Notes: generated by a model from the sequence alone, not told the origin. Shown: positions 1-8,959, numbered from the stretch's first letter. The stretch: DNA of 64,000 nucleotides from Geodermatophilus arenarius (GCF_042654585.1 NZ_JBHSGR010000006.1:62001-126000), one strand, 5' to 3'. Program-made: numbers and translations.

Positions 1-1
1 G

Positions 2-508
2 CGCAGCCGGCGCCGGCGCGGGACCGGCCGGCCCGTGGCGATGCTCGCCCGCCAGCTGGAGCCGGTGGACGACGACGGGTCCGTGCGGGCCGTCGTCCTC
101 GCGGCCTCGCCCGACGAGTCGCAGGCCGCGCACGACCTGGTCACCGCGCTGGCCACCGAGCTCGTCGACGGGGGCACCCCGGTCGTCGTTGCCGAGCCGG
201 GCGAGGACGCGGCGGCGCCCGTCCTGCCGGCCGGCGCCCGCCTGACCGTCGCGTCCGCCTCGGCCCCGGCCCGCGAGTGGCGGCGCCTGGCGCGGGAGAA
301 CGACGGCGCCGTGCTCGTCGTCACCGCCGGCCGGACGGAGGCCGCCGACCTGCGCGAGGCGCGGTCGCTGCTCGCCGCCGTGGGTGCGGGTCTCTTCTCG
401 GTCGTCCTCCTCCCGTCCCGCCGGACGGGGCGGGCTGCCTCCGGCGACACCACGCCCGCCCGCCCGGCCGTCCCGGCTGCCGACGAGCGGGTCCCCGCCG
501 GCCCCTGA
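2..508 (+). CDS. C-terminal end of a Wzz/BY-kinase-like polysaccharide chain-length protein (partial)
   Basis: The frame is open from base 2, so the gene enters from outside the window and only about 168 residues are seen. The visible part starts with a basic RSRRRRG stretch, as expected on the cytosolic side of a last transmembrane helix, then shows alternating hydrophobic strands and helices (VRAVVLAASPDE, GTPVVVAEPG, GAVLVVTAGRTEAADL, LFSVVLLPSRR) like the Rossmann-type cytoplasmic domain that follows the Wzz membrane part. I see no Walker A motif, so it may be a degenerate non-kinase form. The tail is Pro/Ala-rich. It faces the minus-strand polysaccharide genes and is followed by a strong hairpin. 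Family assignment is an inference from the fold pattern and the context. Confidence 0.5.
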   Translation, partial: RSRRRRGTGRPVAMLARQLEPVDDDGSVRAVVLAASPDESQAAHDLVTALATELVDGGTPVVVAEPGEDAAAPVLPAGARLTVASASAPAREWRRLARENDGAVLVVTAGRTEAADLREARSLLAAVGAGLFSVVLLPSRRTGRAASGDTTPARPAVPAADERVPAGP

Positions 509-540
509 CCGGCCGGCGGTCCCCGCCGCCGCACACCGCG

Positions 541-583
541 AACGGCCCCGCCCCGCGACCACCGGTCGCGGGGCGGGGCCGTT
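541..583 (+). terminator. 20-bp perfect inverted repeat, likely terminator
   Basis: Bases 541-560 are exactly complementary to 564-583 with a 3-base loop (acc). It sits 32 bases after the stop of the first gene. There is no T-tract, as is usual for high-GC actinobacterial terminators. The rest of the 509-931 gap holds further GC hairpins (720-726/730-736 and 746-756/761-771) and no convincing gene. Confidence 0.75.
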
Positions 584-867
584 CCTGTGGGTCCCCACCC
601 GCGGACGCCGCCCACCGCCGCACGACGGGACCGCCGCCGGCCCTGGCGGTACCCACGGGACGGCCCTCGAGGCCCCGCACGGTGCCGACCCCTCCCCACG
701 CCGGGGCGGGTGCAGAGGCCCCGTCCCGGGGACGGGCGAGGGCGGCTCCCCGGGCGCCCGCGCCCGGGGAGGCAGGGACGCCCCCGGGTCCCGGGCCGCG
801 GCCGGTGTCGGCCGGAGCCGGCCCCCGGGGACGTCCGCCGCCGGCGTGCACCGTGCCCGGGACGCCG

Positions 868-901
868 ACGACCCGTCCTCCGCAGGCGGAGGACGGGTCG
901 T
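868..901 (-). terminator. 16-bp inverted repeat, terminator of the polysaccharide operon
   Basis: Arms 868-883 and 886-901 are perfectly complementary. The hairpin lies 31 bases beyond the stop of the O-antigen-ligase-like gene, the last gene of the minus-strand polysaccharide operon. Its left arm and flank share 16 identical bases with the terminator at 12820-12857. Confidence 0.75.
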
Positions 902-931
902 GGTGTGCGGTGGCCGGCGCACCGGCGGGTC

Positions 932-2167
932 CTACGCGGGGACCTCGGGCTCCTCGGCGCGCAGCCGATCCCGGGAGCCGCCCTCCGCCAGCAGCGAGAC
1001 CGCCGTGAACAGCAGGAACGCCACGCTCGCGTCGAACAGCCCGCTCTCCAGCACGCTGCGGCCGAGCAGGAAGACCAGCAGGCCGAGGAACAGGACGCGG
1101 TGCTCGCGCGGCGCCTCGAGCACCCCGCGCAGGCTCCAGAGCACCCAGCCGCCGCCGAGGAGGACGCCGACCCAGCCGGCCTGCACGAGCAGCGAGACCC
1201 AGCTGCTGTCCAGCGGCTGGGTGTCCCAGTACTGCCCCTGGACGCGGATGATCTTGACCGAGAGGCCGCCGCCGACGGCGGTCTGCCACTGGGAGTCGGC
1301 CCAGTCCAGCGCGGCCCGCCAGGCGATGAACCGCGAGCCGAGGGTGCTGGTGCCGTCACCGCCACGGGAGACGAACCCGGCCACGGCCCCGGTGGAGACC
1401 ACCGTGACGGCCGCGGCCCCGGCCAGCACCAGGCCGCCGACGACGAGGCCGACCCTGGGGCGCCGGATGTGGAGCGCCATGGCGGCCACCCCGAGCACGA
1501 GCATGAGCAGGGCCGTGCGCGAGCCGGTCGCCCACACGACGCCGGACAGGACCGCCGCGGTGAGGGCGGCCCGCACCCCCGCCCGGCCGACGACCGTGCG
1601 CCAGGCGACGTACAGGACCCCGGTCGAGGCCAGCAGCGCCAGCTCGTTGGGGTCGATGGCGGGCACGCCGCCGGCCAGCCGCCCGTCGGTGTACGAGGGC
1701 AGCCCGGTGACGGCGGCGACCAGCGCCACCGCCACGCACGCCCGCACGACCGCCGTCAGCACGTCCACCGCGGACACCGCCCGCAGCAGGAGGAGGACGG
1801 TGGCGCCCAGCAGGGCGACGCGGACCGCCACGACTCCCCCGGCGACCAGGTGACCCGCGGTGAGCGCGCCCAGGACCGTGCAGGCCAGCAGCAGGCCCAG
1901 CCACCACACCGTCCCGGTCCCCACCCGCCGGCGCGGACCTGCCTGGGCGAGGAGGAAGGCCAGGGCCAGGGCCAGGACGCTGACGCACGCCTTCGCGACG
2001 ACGACGGGGTCCAGCGACCCGGTGAAGTACTCGCCGCGGCGCCACCCGACGCTGCCGACGACCACGAGCAGCGCGGCGAGGGTCACCAGGGACCGCGACC
2101 GGGTGCGCGGCGGGACCGCGGGCGGCCGGCGGTCGGGCCGGACCGGCGCGGGGACGACCGCGGTCAC
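932..2167 (-). CDS. O-antigen ligase / Wzy-type polymerase-like membrane protein
   Basis: A 411-residue polytopic membrane protein with about ten hydrophobic segments. A large extracytoplasmic loop between the later helices carries SRFIAWRAALDWADSQWQ and GGGLSVKIIRVQGQYWDTQP, the position where Wzy_C-family ligases and polymerases keep their catalytic loop. The predicted role is to polymerise or ligate lipid-linked repeat units on the outer face of the membrane. The start chosen is the GTG at 2167, which overlaps the TGA of the flippase gene as GTGA; an upstream in-frame extension would be Arg/Gly/Pro-rich shadow sequence. It ends the operon and is followed by a hairpin. Polymerase and ligase cannot be told apart from sequence alone. 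Confidence 0.8.
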   Translation of the reverse strand: MTAVVPAPVRPDRRPPAVPPRTRSRSLVTLAALLVVVGSVGWRRGEYFTGSLDPVVVAKACVSVLALALAFLLAQAGPRRRVGTGTVWWLGLLLACTVLGALTAGHLVAGGVVAVRVALLGATVLLLLRAVSAVDVLTAVVRACVAVALVAAVTGLPSYTDGRLAGGVPAIDPNELALLASTGVLYVAWRTVVGRAGVRAALTAAVLSGVVWATGSRTALLMLVLGVAAMALHIRRPRVGLVVGGLVLAGAAAVTVVSTGAVAGFVSRGGDGTSTLGSRFIAWRAALDWADSQWQTAVGGGLSVKIIRVQGQYWDTQPLDSSWVSLLVQAGWVGVLLGGGWVLWSLRGVLEAPREHRVLFLGLLVFLLGRSVLESGLFDASVAFLLFTAVSLLAEGGSRDRLRAEEPEVPA

Positions 2168-3432
2168 CGGGCGACCGCCCCGGCTGCGGCCCGCGGCTCC
2201 GCAGAGGCGGCGCGTTCCGCGCGGACCTGCGGCACGAGCAGCGTCCGGCGCACGGCGACGGCGGCCAGCACCGGCCCGAGCGCCAGGGCCAGGGGGCTCC
2301 ACGGCACGGCGCCGTCGGCGATCGTCACCAGCAGCGCGACGGCGGCCAGCGACCCGAGCTCAACCGCGCGCAGCGCGAGCACCCGCCGCTGCCGCCCGTG
2401 GACCGACGCCAGGCTCGCGTACGGGAGCAGCGCGGCCGCGGCCGCGGCGTGGACGCTCCAGGCGGCCACCGCGCCCACCGGCACGTCGTACCCCCCGCCG
2501 GTGAGCAGCGGTCCCGCCCACGGCAGCGCGACGACGGCGAGCACGCCCAGCAGGCCGAGCAGGACCGCGAGGCCGGCGGCGGCGCGGTCGGCGGCGTCCA
2601 GGCCGGCGCGCGCACCCCGCGGGCGCAGCGCGACGAAGTGCGGCAGCAGGAAGGACCCGAGCCCGGCGACGAGGACCATCGCCGGGGCGGTGTAGACCCG
2701 CGCGGCCTCCAGCGGGCCGTAGGCCGCGGCGCCGGCCACCCCGACGACGAGCAGCCGGAGCAGCGTGAGCTGCGCCGGGCGGATCGTCTGCGCCGCCGCC
2801 CGCCAGACGCCGAAGGCGGCGACGGCCCCGAGCGCCGGGCGCCGCCACGGACCGTGCGGCCGCTCCCCGGCCGGGAGCAGCGCCCAGGCGAGCAGCGCCG
2901 CGCCGGCCTGCCCGGCGAGCAGGGCGGCGACGAAGGACGCGAGGGTGAGCTCCCCGGCGGACCGGGCGAGCACGAGGGTGGCCAGCGACAGGACGAGGGC
3001 GGTGACGTCGACGGCCGGCAGCGACCAGAACCGGCCCGCGGCCATGAGCAGCCGGCGGAGCGCGTCCTCGACGACGAAGGCGACGACGGCGGGCCCGGCG
3101 AGCAGCGCCGCCCACAGCGGCAGGGCCCCGCTGACGACGGCGAGCAGGCACCCGGCCGCGCCGGCGGCGCCCGCGACGAGCACCGCGCCCACGTGCAGGC
3201 CCGCGCGGATCCCGGGGTCGTGCCGGTCCAGCACGGTGAGCGAGTCGCCGACCAGGCCGCTGGACACGGCGGTGGCCAGGACGAGCGCGCCGTAGGCGAG
3301 CGAGAAGACCGCCAGCCCCGCGGCGCCCAGCTCGCGGGCGGCCGCGACCTGCAGGACGAGGCCGGCCAGCGCCTGGGTGCCCTGCCCCACGAGGGCCCCG
3401 GCGGCCCGGCCGCGCGGTCCCACGCCGGCCAC
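2164..3432 (-). CDS. Polysaccharide flippase (Wzx/MOP superfamily-like)
   Basis: A 422-residue, almost entirely hydrophobic protein with 12-14 predicted membrane segments, Ala/Leu/Val-rich, and short charged loops (RHDPGIRAGL, VHGRQRRVLALR). The N-terminal GALVGQGTQALAGLVLQVA and the helix pattern fit polysaccharide transporters of the MOP exporter superfamily, which turn lipid-linked repeat units across the membrane. The GTG start directly abuts the TAG stop of the acyltransferase gene (no spacer), and the 3' end overlaps the ligase-like gene, so it is translationally coupled on both sides. The call rests on topology and operon position more than on a signature motif. Confidence 0.75.
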   Translation of the reverse strand: MAGVGPRGRAAGALVGQGTQALAGLVLQVAAARELGAAGLAVFSLAYGALVLATAVSSGLVGDSLTVLDRHDPGIRAGLHVGAVLVAGAAGAAGCLLAVVSGALPLWAALLAGPAVVAFVVEDALRRLLMAAGRFWSLPAVDVTALVLSLATLVLARSAGELTLASFVAALLAGQAGAALLAWALLPAGERPHGPWRRPALGAVAAFGVWRAAAQTIRPAQLTLLRLLVVGVAGAAAYGPLEAARVYTAPAMVLVAGLGSFLLPHFVALRPRGARAGLDAADRAAAGLAVLLGLLGVLAVVALPWAGPLLTGGGYDVPVGAVAAWSVHAAAAAALLPYASLASVHGRQRRVLALRAVELGSLAAVALLVTIADGAVPWSPLALALGPVLAAVAVRRTLLVPQVRAERAASAEPRAAAGAVAR

Positions 3433-5550
3433 CTACGCGGTCCCGAGGACGGCCGCCCCCACCTCGGGGGCGATCCGCTCGGCGTACTCGGCGGTCATGT
3501 GCAGGCCGTCGGCGTAGACCGGGGTGGACCCGACGACGGCCGGGCACAGGTCGTCGACGCAGAACCAGCGCTCGGGGTCGACGAACGTGGCCCCGGTCGC
3601 CTCCGCCACGTCCTCCTCGACGGCCACCTGCTGCAGGAAGCGCCGCGGCGGCTCCTGCACGCAGTCCGCCGGGGTGCTGACCGTGGTCGCGCAGGTCTGC
3701 AGGTTCGCGCCCGAGGGCGGGCCGGTCAGCACGACGACGCGCGCGCCGGACCGCTGGACCCGCTGCACCACCGAGGTCATCCCCTGCTCCCAGACGGCCG
3801 CCTTGTCGGCGTCCGGGTCGGCGAGCCGGGTGTCGTAGGTGTGGCTGAGGACGACGAGCTCGGGCCGCGTGCGGTCGATGAGGTCCAGGGCCCACTCGCG
3901 GTGCTCGGCGCACTCGGTGAACGGCCGGCCCTGGTAGAGGGTCACCGCGTCCACGTTCGGGCACTGGCCCATGGTCAGCGTCCGGATCGACCAGCCCTGC
4001 GGCTCCACGGCCGCCCGGAGCGCGGGCAGCCACGCGCCGGCGACCGAGTCGCCGAGCAGCACCGCGGAGTGCGGCGCGCCGGGGTCGCCGAACACGCACC
4101 GGTCGGCGTTCCAGTCACCGACGTCGAAGCACCCGCCGCTCCACTGCTCCTCGAGGTAGCCGGGGAGCTCGTCGAGGGCCGGCTGCAGGTCCGCGGGCCA
4201 GGCCACGAGGGCGGCCGACGCCCGGAGCTCGCGGGTCAGCGGGTCGCCCTCGGTGGCCGCCTGCGCCGCCGCGCCGGCCGCGGCCACCGCCTGCGCGTCC
4301 AGCCGGCCGGGCGGGAAGGCGACGGTCAGCCCGGCGCCGCCGACGACGAGCACGCTCGCCGTCGCGGCGGCGACGAGCCGTCCCCGGCGGCGCACGGCGG
4401 CGGCCCGGTGCTGCGGCCCCGGCGGCCGCCCGCCGGGCAGCAGCCAGCCCGAGTGCAGGACCGGCTGCTCGATCGCCGCGTACGAGACCGTGGCGAGGAC
4501 CAGGGACACGACGATCGCGACGACCGCGGTGGTCGGCGTCCCGGCGCCGAGGACGGCGGCGGTGAGGACCACGACCGGCCAGTGCCACAGGTAGAGCGAG
4601 TACGAGATCCGGCCGAGGAACCGGGCCGGCGCGCTGCCCAGCACCCAGCGGGTGCCCGGCCCGCCGGGGGCGTCGCCGAAGGCCACGAGCAGGACGGCCG
4701 AGAGGACCGGCAGGGCGGCGACGGAGCCCGGGAAGGGGTCGGCCGAGGTGATCACGGCCGCCGACGCCAGGACACCGAGCAGCCCCGCCCAGGCCAGCGC
4801 GGCGCGGAGCACGCCGGGCAGCCGGCGCAGCTGCGTCGCCGTGACGGCGACCAGGGCGCCGGCCCCGAGCTCCCAGGCGCGGGTGAACGTGGAGAAGTAC
4901 GCGGTCGTCGGTGAGACGGCGCTGGCGTGCACCGACCACAGGAACGACGCGGCGACGACGGCGAGGAAGGCCACGGCCAGCAGCGGCCGCGCGGAGCGCC
5001 CCCGTCCGGCGACGGCCACCACGAGCAGGATCAGCAGCGGCCAGACCAGGTAGAACTGCTCCTCGACCGCCAGCGACCAGAAGTGCTGGACCGGCGAGGG
5101 GGCCGCCGTCTGCTGGAAGTAGTCGGTGCCCTGCTGCGCGAAGTGCACGTTGGCGCCGAACGCCAGCGCCCAGGCCGCGTCGGTCAGGGTCTCCTGGAGG
5201 CGGCCGCCGAGGAACAGCAGCCAGGCCGCCAGCGACGTCGCCGCGAGGGTCGCCACCGCGGCCGGCAGCAGCCGGCGGGCGCGCCGCACGTAGAAGGCGC
5301 GGAAGGAGATCCGCCCGGTCCGCTCGCGCTCCCGGACCAGCAGCCCGGTGATGAGGAAGCCGGAGATGACGAAGAAGACGTCGACCCCGATGAACCCGCC
5401 GGAGGGCCGGCCGAGGACGTGGTCGAGCAGCACCAGGCCGACGGCGACGGCGCGCAGGCCCTCGACGTCGGCGCGGAAGCGGTGCGGCGACGCCGCCGGG
5501 CGCTCCTCCCGCGGCTGCTGCCCGGTGGGCCGCTCGGCGGTGAGGGTCAC
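3433..5550 (-). CDS. Acyltransferase 3 family protein with C-terminal SGNH domain (OafA-like)
   Basis: A 705-residue two-domain enzyme. Residues about 20-370 are the acyltransferase-3 membrane domain: FRADVEGLRAVAVGLVLLDH holds the conserved His region, followed by GGFIGVDVFFVISGFLITG and QHFWSLAVEEQFYLVWPL. After about ten helices and one linking helix the periplasmic-side SGNH domain begins, with the nucleophile motif LLGDSVAGAWLP and the C-terminal DGLHMT block holding Asp and His. Such enzymes transfer acetyl or other acyl groups to extracellular sugars. The GTG start at 5550 overlaps the deacetylase stop as GTGA. It presumably O-acylates the polysaccharide made by this operon. Confidence 0.92.
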   Translation of the reverse strand: MTLTAERPTGQQPREERPAASPHRFRADVEGLRAVAVGLVLLDHVLGRPSGGFIGVDVFFVISGFLITGLLVRERERTGRISFRAFYVRRARRLLPAAVATLAATSLAAWLLFLGGRLQETLTDAAWALAFGANVHFAQQGTDYFQQTAAPSPVQHFWSLAVEEQFYLVWPLLILLVVAVAGRGRSARPLLAVAFLAVVAASFLWSVHASAVSPTTAYFSTFTRAWELGAGALVAVTATQLRRLPGVLRAALAWAGLLGVLASAAVITSADPFPGSVAALPVLSAVLLVAFGDAPGGPGTRWVLGSAPARFLGRISYSLYLWHWPVVVLTAAVLGAGTPTTAVVAIVVSLVLATVSYAAIEQPVLHSGWLLPGGRPPGPQHRAAAVRRRGRLVAAATASVLVVGGAGLTVAFPPGRLDAQAVAAAGAAAQAATEGDPLTRELRASAALVAWPADLQPALDELPGYLEEQWSGGCFDVGDWNADRCVFGDPGAPHSAVLLGDSVAGAWLPALRAAVEPQGWSIRTLTMGQCPNVDAVTLYQGRPFTECAEHREWALDLIDRTRPELVVLSHTYDTRLADPDADKAAVWEQGMTSVVQRVQRSGARVVVLTGPPSGANLQTCATTVSTPADCVQEPPRRFLQQVAVEEDVAEATGATFVDPERWFCVDDLCPAVVGSTPVYADGLHMTAEYAERIAPEVGAAVLGTA

Positions 5551-6320
5551 CGGCCGGCCCCCGCGACCGGGGCGGCCGGGCGCGCGGCGTCGCGGGCGAC
5601 GGCGCGGCGCAGCCGCACCGAGTGCCGGACCAGGCGGGCGACGAGGTGCGCCCGGGTGTCCCGCGGGGACACGTAGCAGCGCGGCAGGGTGACGCGGTCG
5701 CCGGGCTCGTAGTCGCCGGTGACGCAGGCGTTGTCGTAGCCCGCGGCCCGGACGGCGTCGGCCGCGGCGTCGTCGTAGGAGCCGTAGGGGTAGCAGAACC
5801 CCGGCACCTCGGCCTGCAGGACGTCCTCGAGCACCCGCCGGCTCTCCCCCACCTCGGCGGCGAGCACCGCGGGGTCGGCCCCGGCGAGCCGGGCGTGGGT
5901 GAGGGTGTGGCTGCCGACCTCCTGGCCGGCCGCGGCCACCGCGCGGAGCTGCCCGGCGTCCATGATCCGGAACCGCGGGCCGGTGTCCCAGTCGTTGGTG
6001 CCGCCCAGCAGCCCCGCGACCGCGTAGACGGTGCCGGCCATGCCGTGCCGCCGCAGCACCGGGACGGCGTGGTCGAGGAAGTCGGTGTAGCCGTCGTCGA
6101 AGGTGAGGCCGACCAGGCCGGCGGCCGCGCCCCGCTCGGCGGCCCGCACCAGCTCGGTGAGCGGGACGCCGCGCAGGCCCAGCCGCCGCAGGAGGCCCAG
6201 GTGCCGGTCCAGCCGCGCGGGGTGGACGCGCAGGGCGTGCGGGTCGGGCTCGGCCGACGGGCTGATCGAGTGGTACATGAGGACCGGCGGCAGCGGCAGC
6301 CGGGAGCGGCCGCCGGTCAC
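5547..6320 (-). CDS. Polysaccharide deacetylase (NodB/CE4 domain)
   Basis: A 257-residue protein spanning one NodB homology domain. PVLMYHSI at the N-terminus, the metal and base motif GLTFDDGYTDF, and the metal-binding GSHTLTHARL (H-x3-H) are all present, then FCYPYGSYDD for the third motif. The expected reaction is metal-dependent removal of N- or O-acetyl groups from a glycan. There is no signal peptide, so it could act on cytoplasmic lipid-linked intermediates or be exported in another way. GTG start overlaps the stop of the cytidylyltransferase gene. It pairs with the neighbouring acyltransferase as an acyl on/off couple. Confidence 0.92.
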   Translation of the reverse strand: MTGGRSRLPLPPVLMYHSISPSAEPDPHALRVHPARLDRHLGLLRRLGLRGVPLTELVRAAERGAAAGLVGLTFDDGYTDFLDHAVPVLRRHGMAGTVYAVAGLLGGTNDWDTGPRFRIMDAGQLRAVAAAGQEVGSHTLTHARLAGADPAVLAAEVGESRRVLEDVLQAEVPGFCYPYGSYDDAAADAVRAAGYDNACVTGDYEPGDRVTLPRCYVSPRDTRAHLVARLVRHSVRLRRAVARDAARPAAPVAGAGR

Positions 6321-6766
6321 CGGAGGACGCCGCCGTCGACCGCCGTCTGGGCGTCGAGGGCCGCGAGCGCGCGCCGCAGCACCGTGCTCGAGGTGTGCAT
6401 CGTGTACGGGAAGTAGCGGACCTCCACCCCGACGGCGGAGAAGTCGCGCTCGAGCCGGTCGCCCTTGGGGGTGCCGCGCCAGTCGTCGCCCTTGAAGATG
6501 ACGTCGAACCCGACCTCGCGCCAGGTGTCGATCTTGTCCGGGACGACCTCGGCGTGCACGTCGTCGACACAGCGCAGGTTGCGCACGATCTCCAGGCGCT
6601 CGGGCAGCGGCACCACCGGCAGCCGGCCCTTGGTGAGCAACAGCATCTCGTCGGACACCACGCCCGCGATCAGCCGGTCACAGTGCGCCGCGGCGTGCCT
6701 GAGGATGTTCAGGTGCCCGATGTGGAACAGGTCGTAGGCGCCCGGCGCGTAGCCGATCACTGTCAT
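6317..6766 (-). CDS. TagD-like cytidylyltransferase (HIGH nucleotidyltransferase)
   Basis: A 149-residue nucleotidyltransferase. GAYDLFHIGHLN carries the HxGH nucleotide-binding motif; KGDDWRGTPKGDRL and the terminal TMHTSSTVLRR match the binding and RTxxISTT-like region of glycerol-3-phosphate cytidylyltransferases. It likely makes a CDP-alcohol (CDP-glycerol or a related CDP-polyol) from CTP. The start is the ATG at 6766, preceded by an AGGGGG ribosome-binding site; an upstream in-frame start would add 14 unrelated residues. It lies in the same operon as a CDP-alcohol phosphatidyltransferase at 8015-8788, which suggests that one supplies the substrate of the other. The exact alcohol is not known. 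Confidence 0.85.
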   Translation of the reverse strand: MTVIGYAPGAYDLFHIGHLNILRHAAAHCDRLIAGVVSDEMLLLTKGRLPVVPLPERLEIVRNLRCVDDVHAEVVPDKIDTWREVGFDVIFKGDDWRGTPKGDRLERDFSAVGVEVRYFPYTMHTSSTVLRRALAALDAQTAVDGGVLR

Positions 6767-6848
6767 GGCGAGATCCCCCTGGTGACGTTCTCTGCCCGGC
6801 GAGTGCACAGCGCGGGCTGACCGACCGTCATCACCCGTGCGGGTCCCG

Positions 6849-8018
6849 TCACCCGAAGGGAGGGGCGGCCACCGGCACCGGGACCGCCGCGGCGGGCACG
6901 CCGACCGCGGCCAGCAGCTCGGCGGTGAACCGCTCGGGGGTGTGCCGGCGGCGGGCCGCGGCGACGGCGGCCACCGCGGCCGCGCGGGCGGCGGGCCAGT
7001 CGGCCGCCACCCGGGCGACGGCGTCGGCCCACGCCTCCGGCCGGCCGGGGACGACGGCCTGCACGCCGGGGTAGCCGTCGACCGCCTCCCGCAACCCGCT
7101 GTGCGCGCTCACCACGAGCGGGCGGGCGGCGAGCACGGCCTCCACGGCCGTGTTGCCGAAGGACTCGTCCCCCACCGACGGCACGAGGACGACGTCGGCG
7201 TCGGCCAGGTGCGGCCACACGTCGGCGCGGAAGCCGGCGAAGGTGACCCGCTCCTCCAGCCCGGCCCCGGCCACGGTCGTCCGCAGCTCCGCCTCGAACC
7301 ACTCGTAGCCGGGGAACACCGAACCGAGCAGCGTCAGGGAGGCGTCGACGCCGCGGTCGAGCAGGTCCCGCAGCGCGGCGACGGCGACCTGCGGGCCCTT
7401 GCGCGGCGACAGCCGGCCGACGTAGAGCAGCCGCACCGGGCCGTCGAGGGCCACCCGCGGGGGCACGACCTCCTCCGGCGCGCGGACGGCGTTGTGCACG
7501 ACCGCGCCGCGCCGGGCCGGCCGCGGGGACACCTCGGCCAGCGTGTCCAGGGTGAACCGGCTGTTGGCGACCACGCGGTCGGACAGGGCCGGGCACAGCG
7601 CCATCCCCCGCCGCAGCAGCCGCGGCGCCGAGCGCTCGGCCTCGTGCACGTGGTCCACCGAGCGCCGGCCGGCCAGCCGCGCCAGCAGCGGCCACGACGG
7701 CAGGGTCAGCGTGCTGACGTACACGCCGGCGGGGTGCGCGCGCAGCAGCCTCAGCGCGGGCAGCGCGCCCCGGACGGCGTCGGCGACCAGCCGCAGGAAC
7801 CCGCGCGGGCGCAGCGCGGAGTTGCGCAGCACCGGCATCGGGCACAGCTCGACCCGCAGCCCGCGGGCCTCCAGCTCGGCGACCAGCGGGCCGGGCCCGG
7901 GCAGGGCGACGGTGACGTCGAAGCGGGTGGCCAGCGCGGTCGCCGACTCCACCAGCATCCGGTCGGCCCCGTAGAGCTCCGCGCCGGGGTGCGCCACGAG
8001 CAGCCGCGGGCGGCTCAT
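6849..8018 (-). CDS. GT4-family glycosyltransferase
   Basis: A 389-residue retaining glycosyltransferase with GT-B fold. The N-terminal half has the glycine-rich HPGAELYGADRML loop; the C-terminal half has VRLLYVGRLSPRKGPQ and the E-x7-E motif in SVGDESFGNTAVEAVLA that binds the nucleotide sugar. It should add one sugar to the lipid-linked repeat unit on the cytoplasmic face. The ATG at 8018 overlaps the TGA of the CDP-alcohol phosphotransferase gene as ATGA. The 82-base gap to the next gene (6767-6848) is the only real break inside this operon. Confidence 0.92.
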   Translation of the reverse strand: MSRPRLLVAHPGAELYGADRMLVESATALATRFDVTVALPGPGPLVAELEARGLRVELCPMPVLRNSALRPRGFLRLVADAVRGALPALRLLRAHPAGVYVSTLTLPSWPLLARLAGRRSVDHVHEAERSAPRLLRRGMALCPALSDRVVANSRFTLDTLAEVSPRPARRGAVVHNAVRAPEEVVPPRVALDGPVRLLYVGRLSPRKGPQVAVAALRDLLDRGVDASLTLLGSVFPGYEWFEAELRTTVAGAGLEERVTFAGFRADVWPHLADADVVLVPSVGDESFGNTAVEAVLAARPLVVSAHSGLREAVDGYPGVQAVVPGRPEAWADAVARVAADWPAARAAAVAAVAAARRRHTPERFTAELLAAVGVPAAAVPVPVAAPPFG

Positions 8019-8788
8019 CGCGGCAGCCGGCCCATCTCCCGGAACCACTTCACCGAGGCCAGCGCGAGGAACCCGGCCGCGGCGAGGAAGAGGACCGTGT
8101 AGACCGGCACGAACACCGCGGTCCACCCGTAGAGCACGAAGGTGCAGGCCAGCAGGCCGTAGTCGGTCGGCAGCGTCAGCAGGGAGCGGCCGACGCCCAC
8201 CCGCTGGGCGGTGGGCTGGGCGCGGGTGGCGACGCCGTGCTGCGCGCGCAGCGCCTCGTTGAGCATCGTGCCGAAGTAGGTGACCGCGTCGACGACGCAG
8301 TAGCCGAGCGGGACCAGGAGCAGCACCGGGTCGACGTCGGTGGACCGGTACAGCCCGACCAGCACGGCCAGGTGGAGGCCGGAGGCCTTGGCGGCGTCGA
8401 CCATGTGGTCGAGCCACTCCCCCGCCGGCGAGCCGCCGCCGCGCAGGCGGGCGAGCTGCCCGTCGGCGGCGTCGAGCGCGTAGCCGAGGACGAGGCAGGC
8501 GGCGACCGCCAGCGCCGTCGGCACCGACGGCGGCGCGAGCGCGAGCAGGACGATGCCGGTGGCGGTGGTCGCCCCGCTGACCGCGGTGACGGCGTTCGGG
8601 GTGAGCCCGGCGTGGAACGCCAGGGCGGCGAACACCCGGCCCAGCGGGCGGTTGACGAAGCGCGAGTAGGCCGGCGCGCCGGCCGCCCCCTTCTGCGCGG
8701 AGGACAGCCGGCGCAGCGTCGCGCGCAGGCTCTCGCCGCCGGGCCGTCCCGGGCGCGGGACGACGAGTGCGGCGCTGGAGTGGTCCAC
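8015..8788 (-). CDS. CDP-alcohol phosphatidyltransferase family membrane enzyme
   Basis: A 257-residue membrane protein. The signature D-G-x2-A-R-x8-G-x3-D-x3-D is complete: DGQLARLRGGG, then GEWLDHMVD. Enzymes of this family move a phospho-alcohol between CDP and an acceptor alcohol inside the membrane. The preceding SSAQKGAAGAPAYSRFVNRPLG is typical of actinobacterial members found in cell-envelope loci. The GTG start at 8788 has a GGAGG site 9 bases upstream; longer frames upstream are Arg/Pro-rich and cross a terminator. The neighbouring cytidylyltransferase makes a phospho-polyol decoration of the polymer plausible, but a plain phospholipid role cannot be excluded. Confidence 0.88.
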   Translation of the reverse strand: MDHSSAALVVPRPGRPGGESLRATLRRLSSAQKGAAGAPAYSRFVNRPLGRVFAALAFHAGLTPNAVTAVSGATTATGIVLLALAPPSVPTALAVAACLVLGYALDAADGQLARLRGGGSPAGEWLDHMVDAAKASGLHLAVLVGLYRSTDVDPVLLLVPLGYCVVDAVTYFGTMLNEALRAQHGVATRAQPTAQRVGVGRSLLTLPTDYGLLACTFVLYGWTAVFVPVYTVLFLAAAGFLALASVKWFREMGRLPR

Positions 8789-8959
8789 CCGGGGGCCTCC
8801 GTGGTTCTGCGACCGGGACCGGTCGGGGGACGCCGGCACGGGTGCGCGGCGTCGTGGCTGCCCAGCAGCATCGCCGGGCCGGCGGGGCCGCCGGGAGGGC
8901 TGCGCGGGTGCCCTCACCCGCAGGGGGCAGGGCCGCGCGGTCTCCCCCTCCGAGGAGCG

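Noticed and set aside
321..4914. Very long open frames on the plus strand opposite the polysaccharide genes
   Set aside because: Arg/Pro/Gly/Ala-rich shadow frames of high-GC genes; they lack domains and lie antisense to clear membrane proteins.
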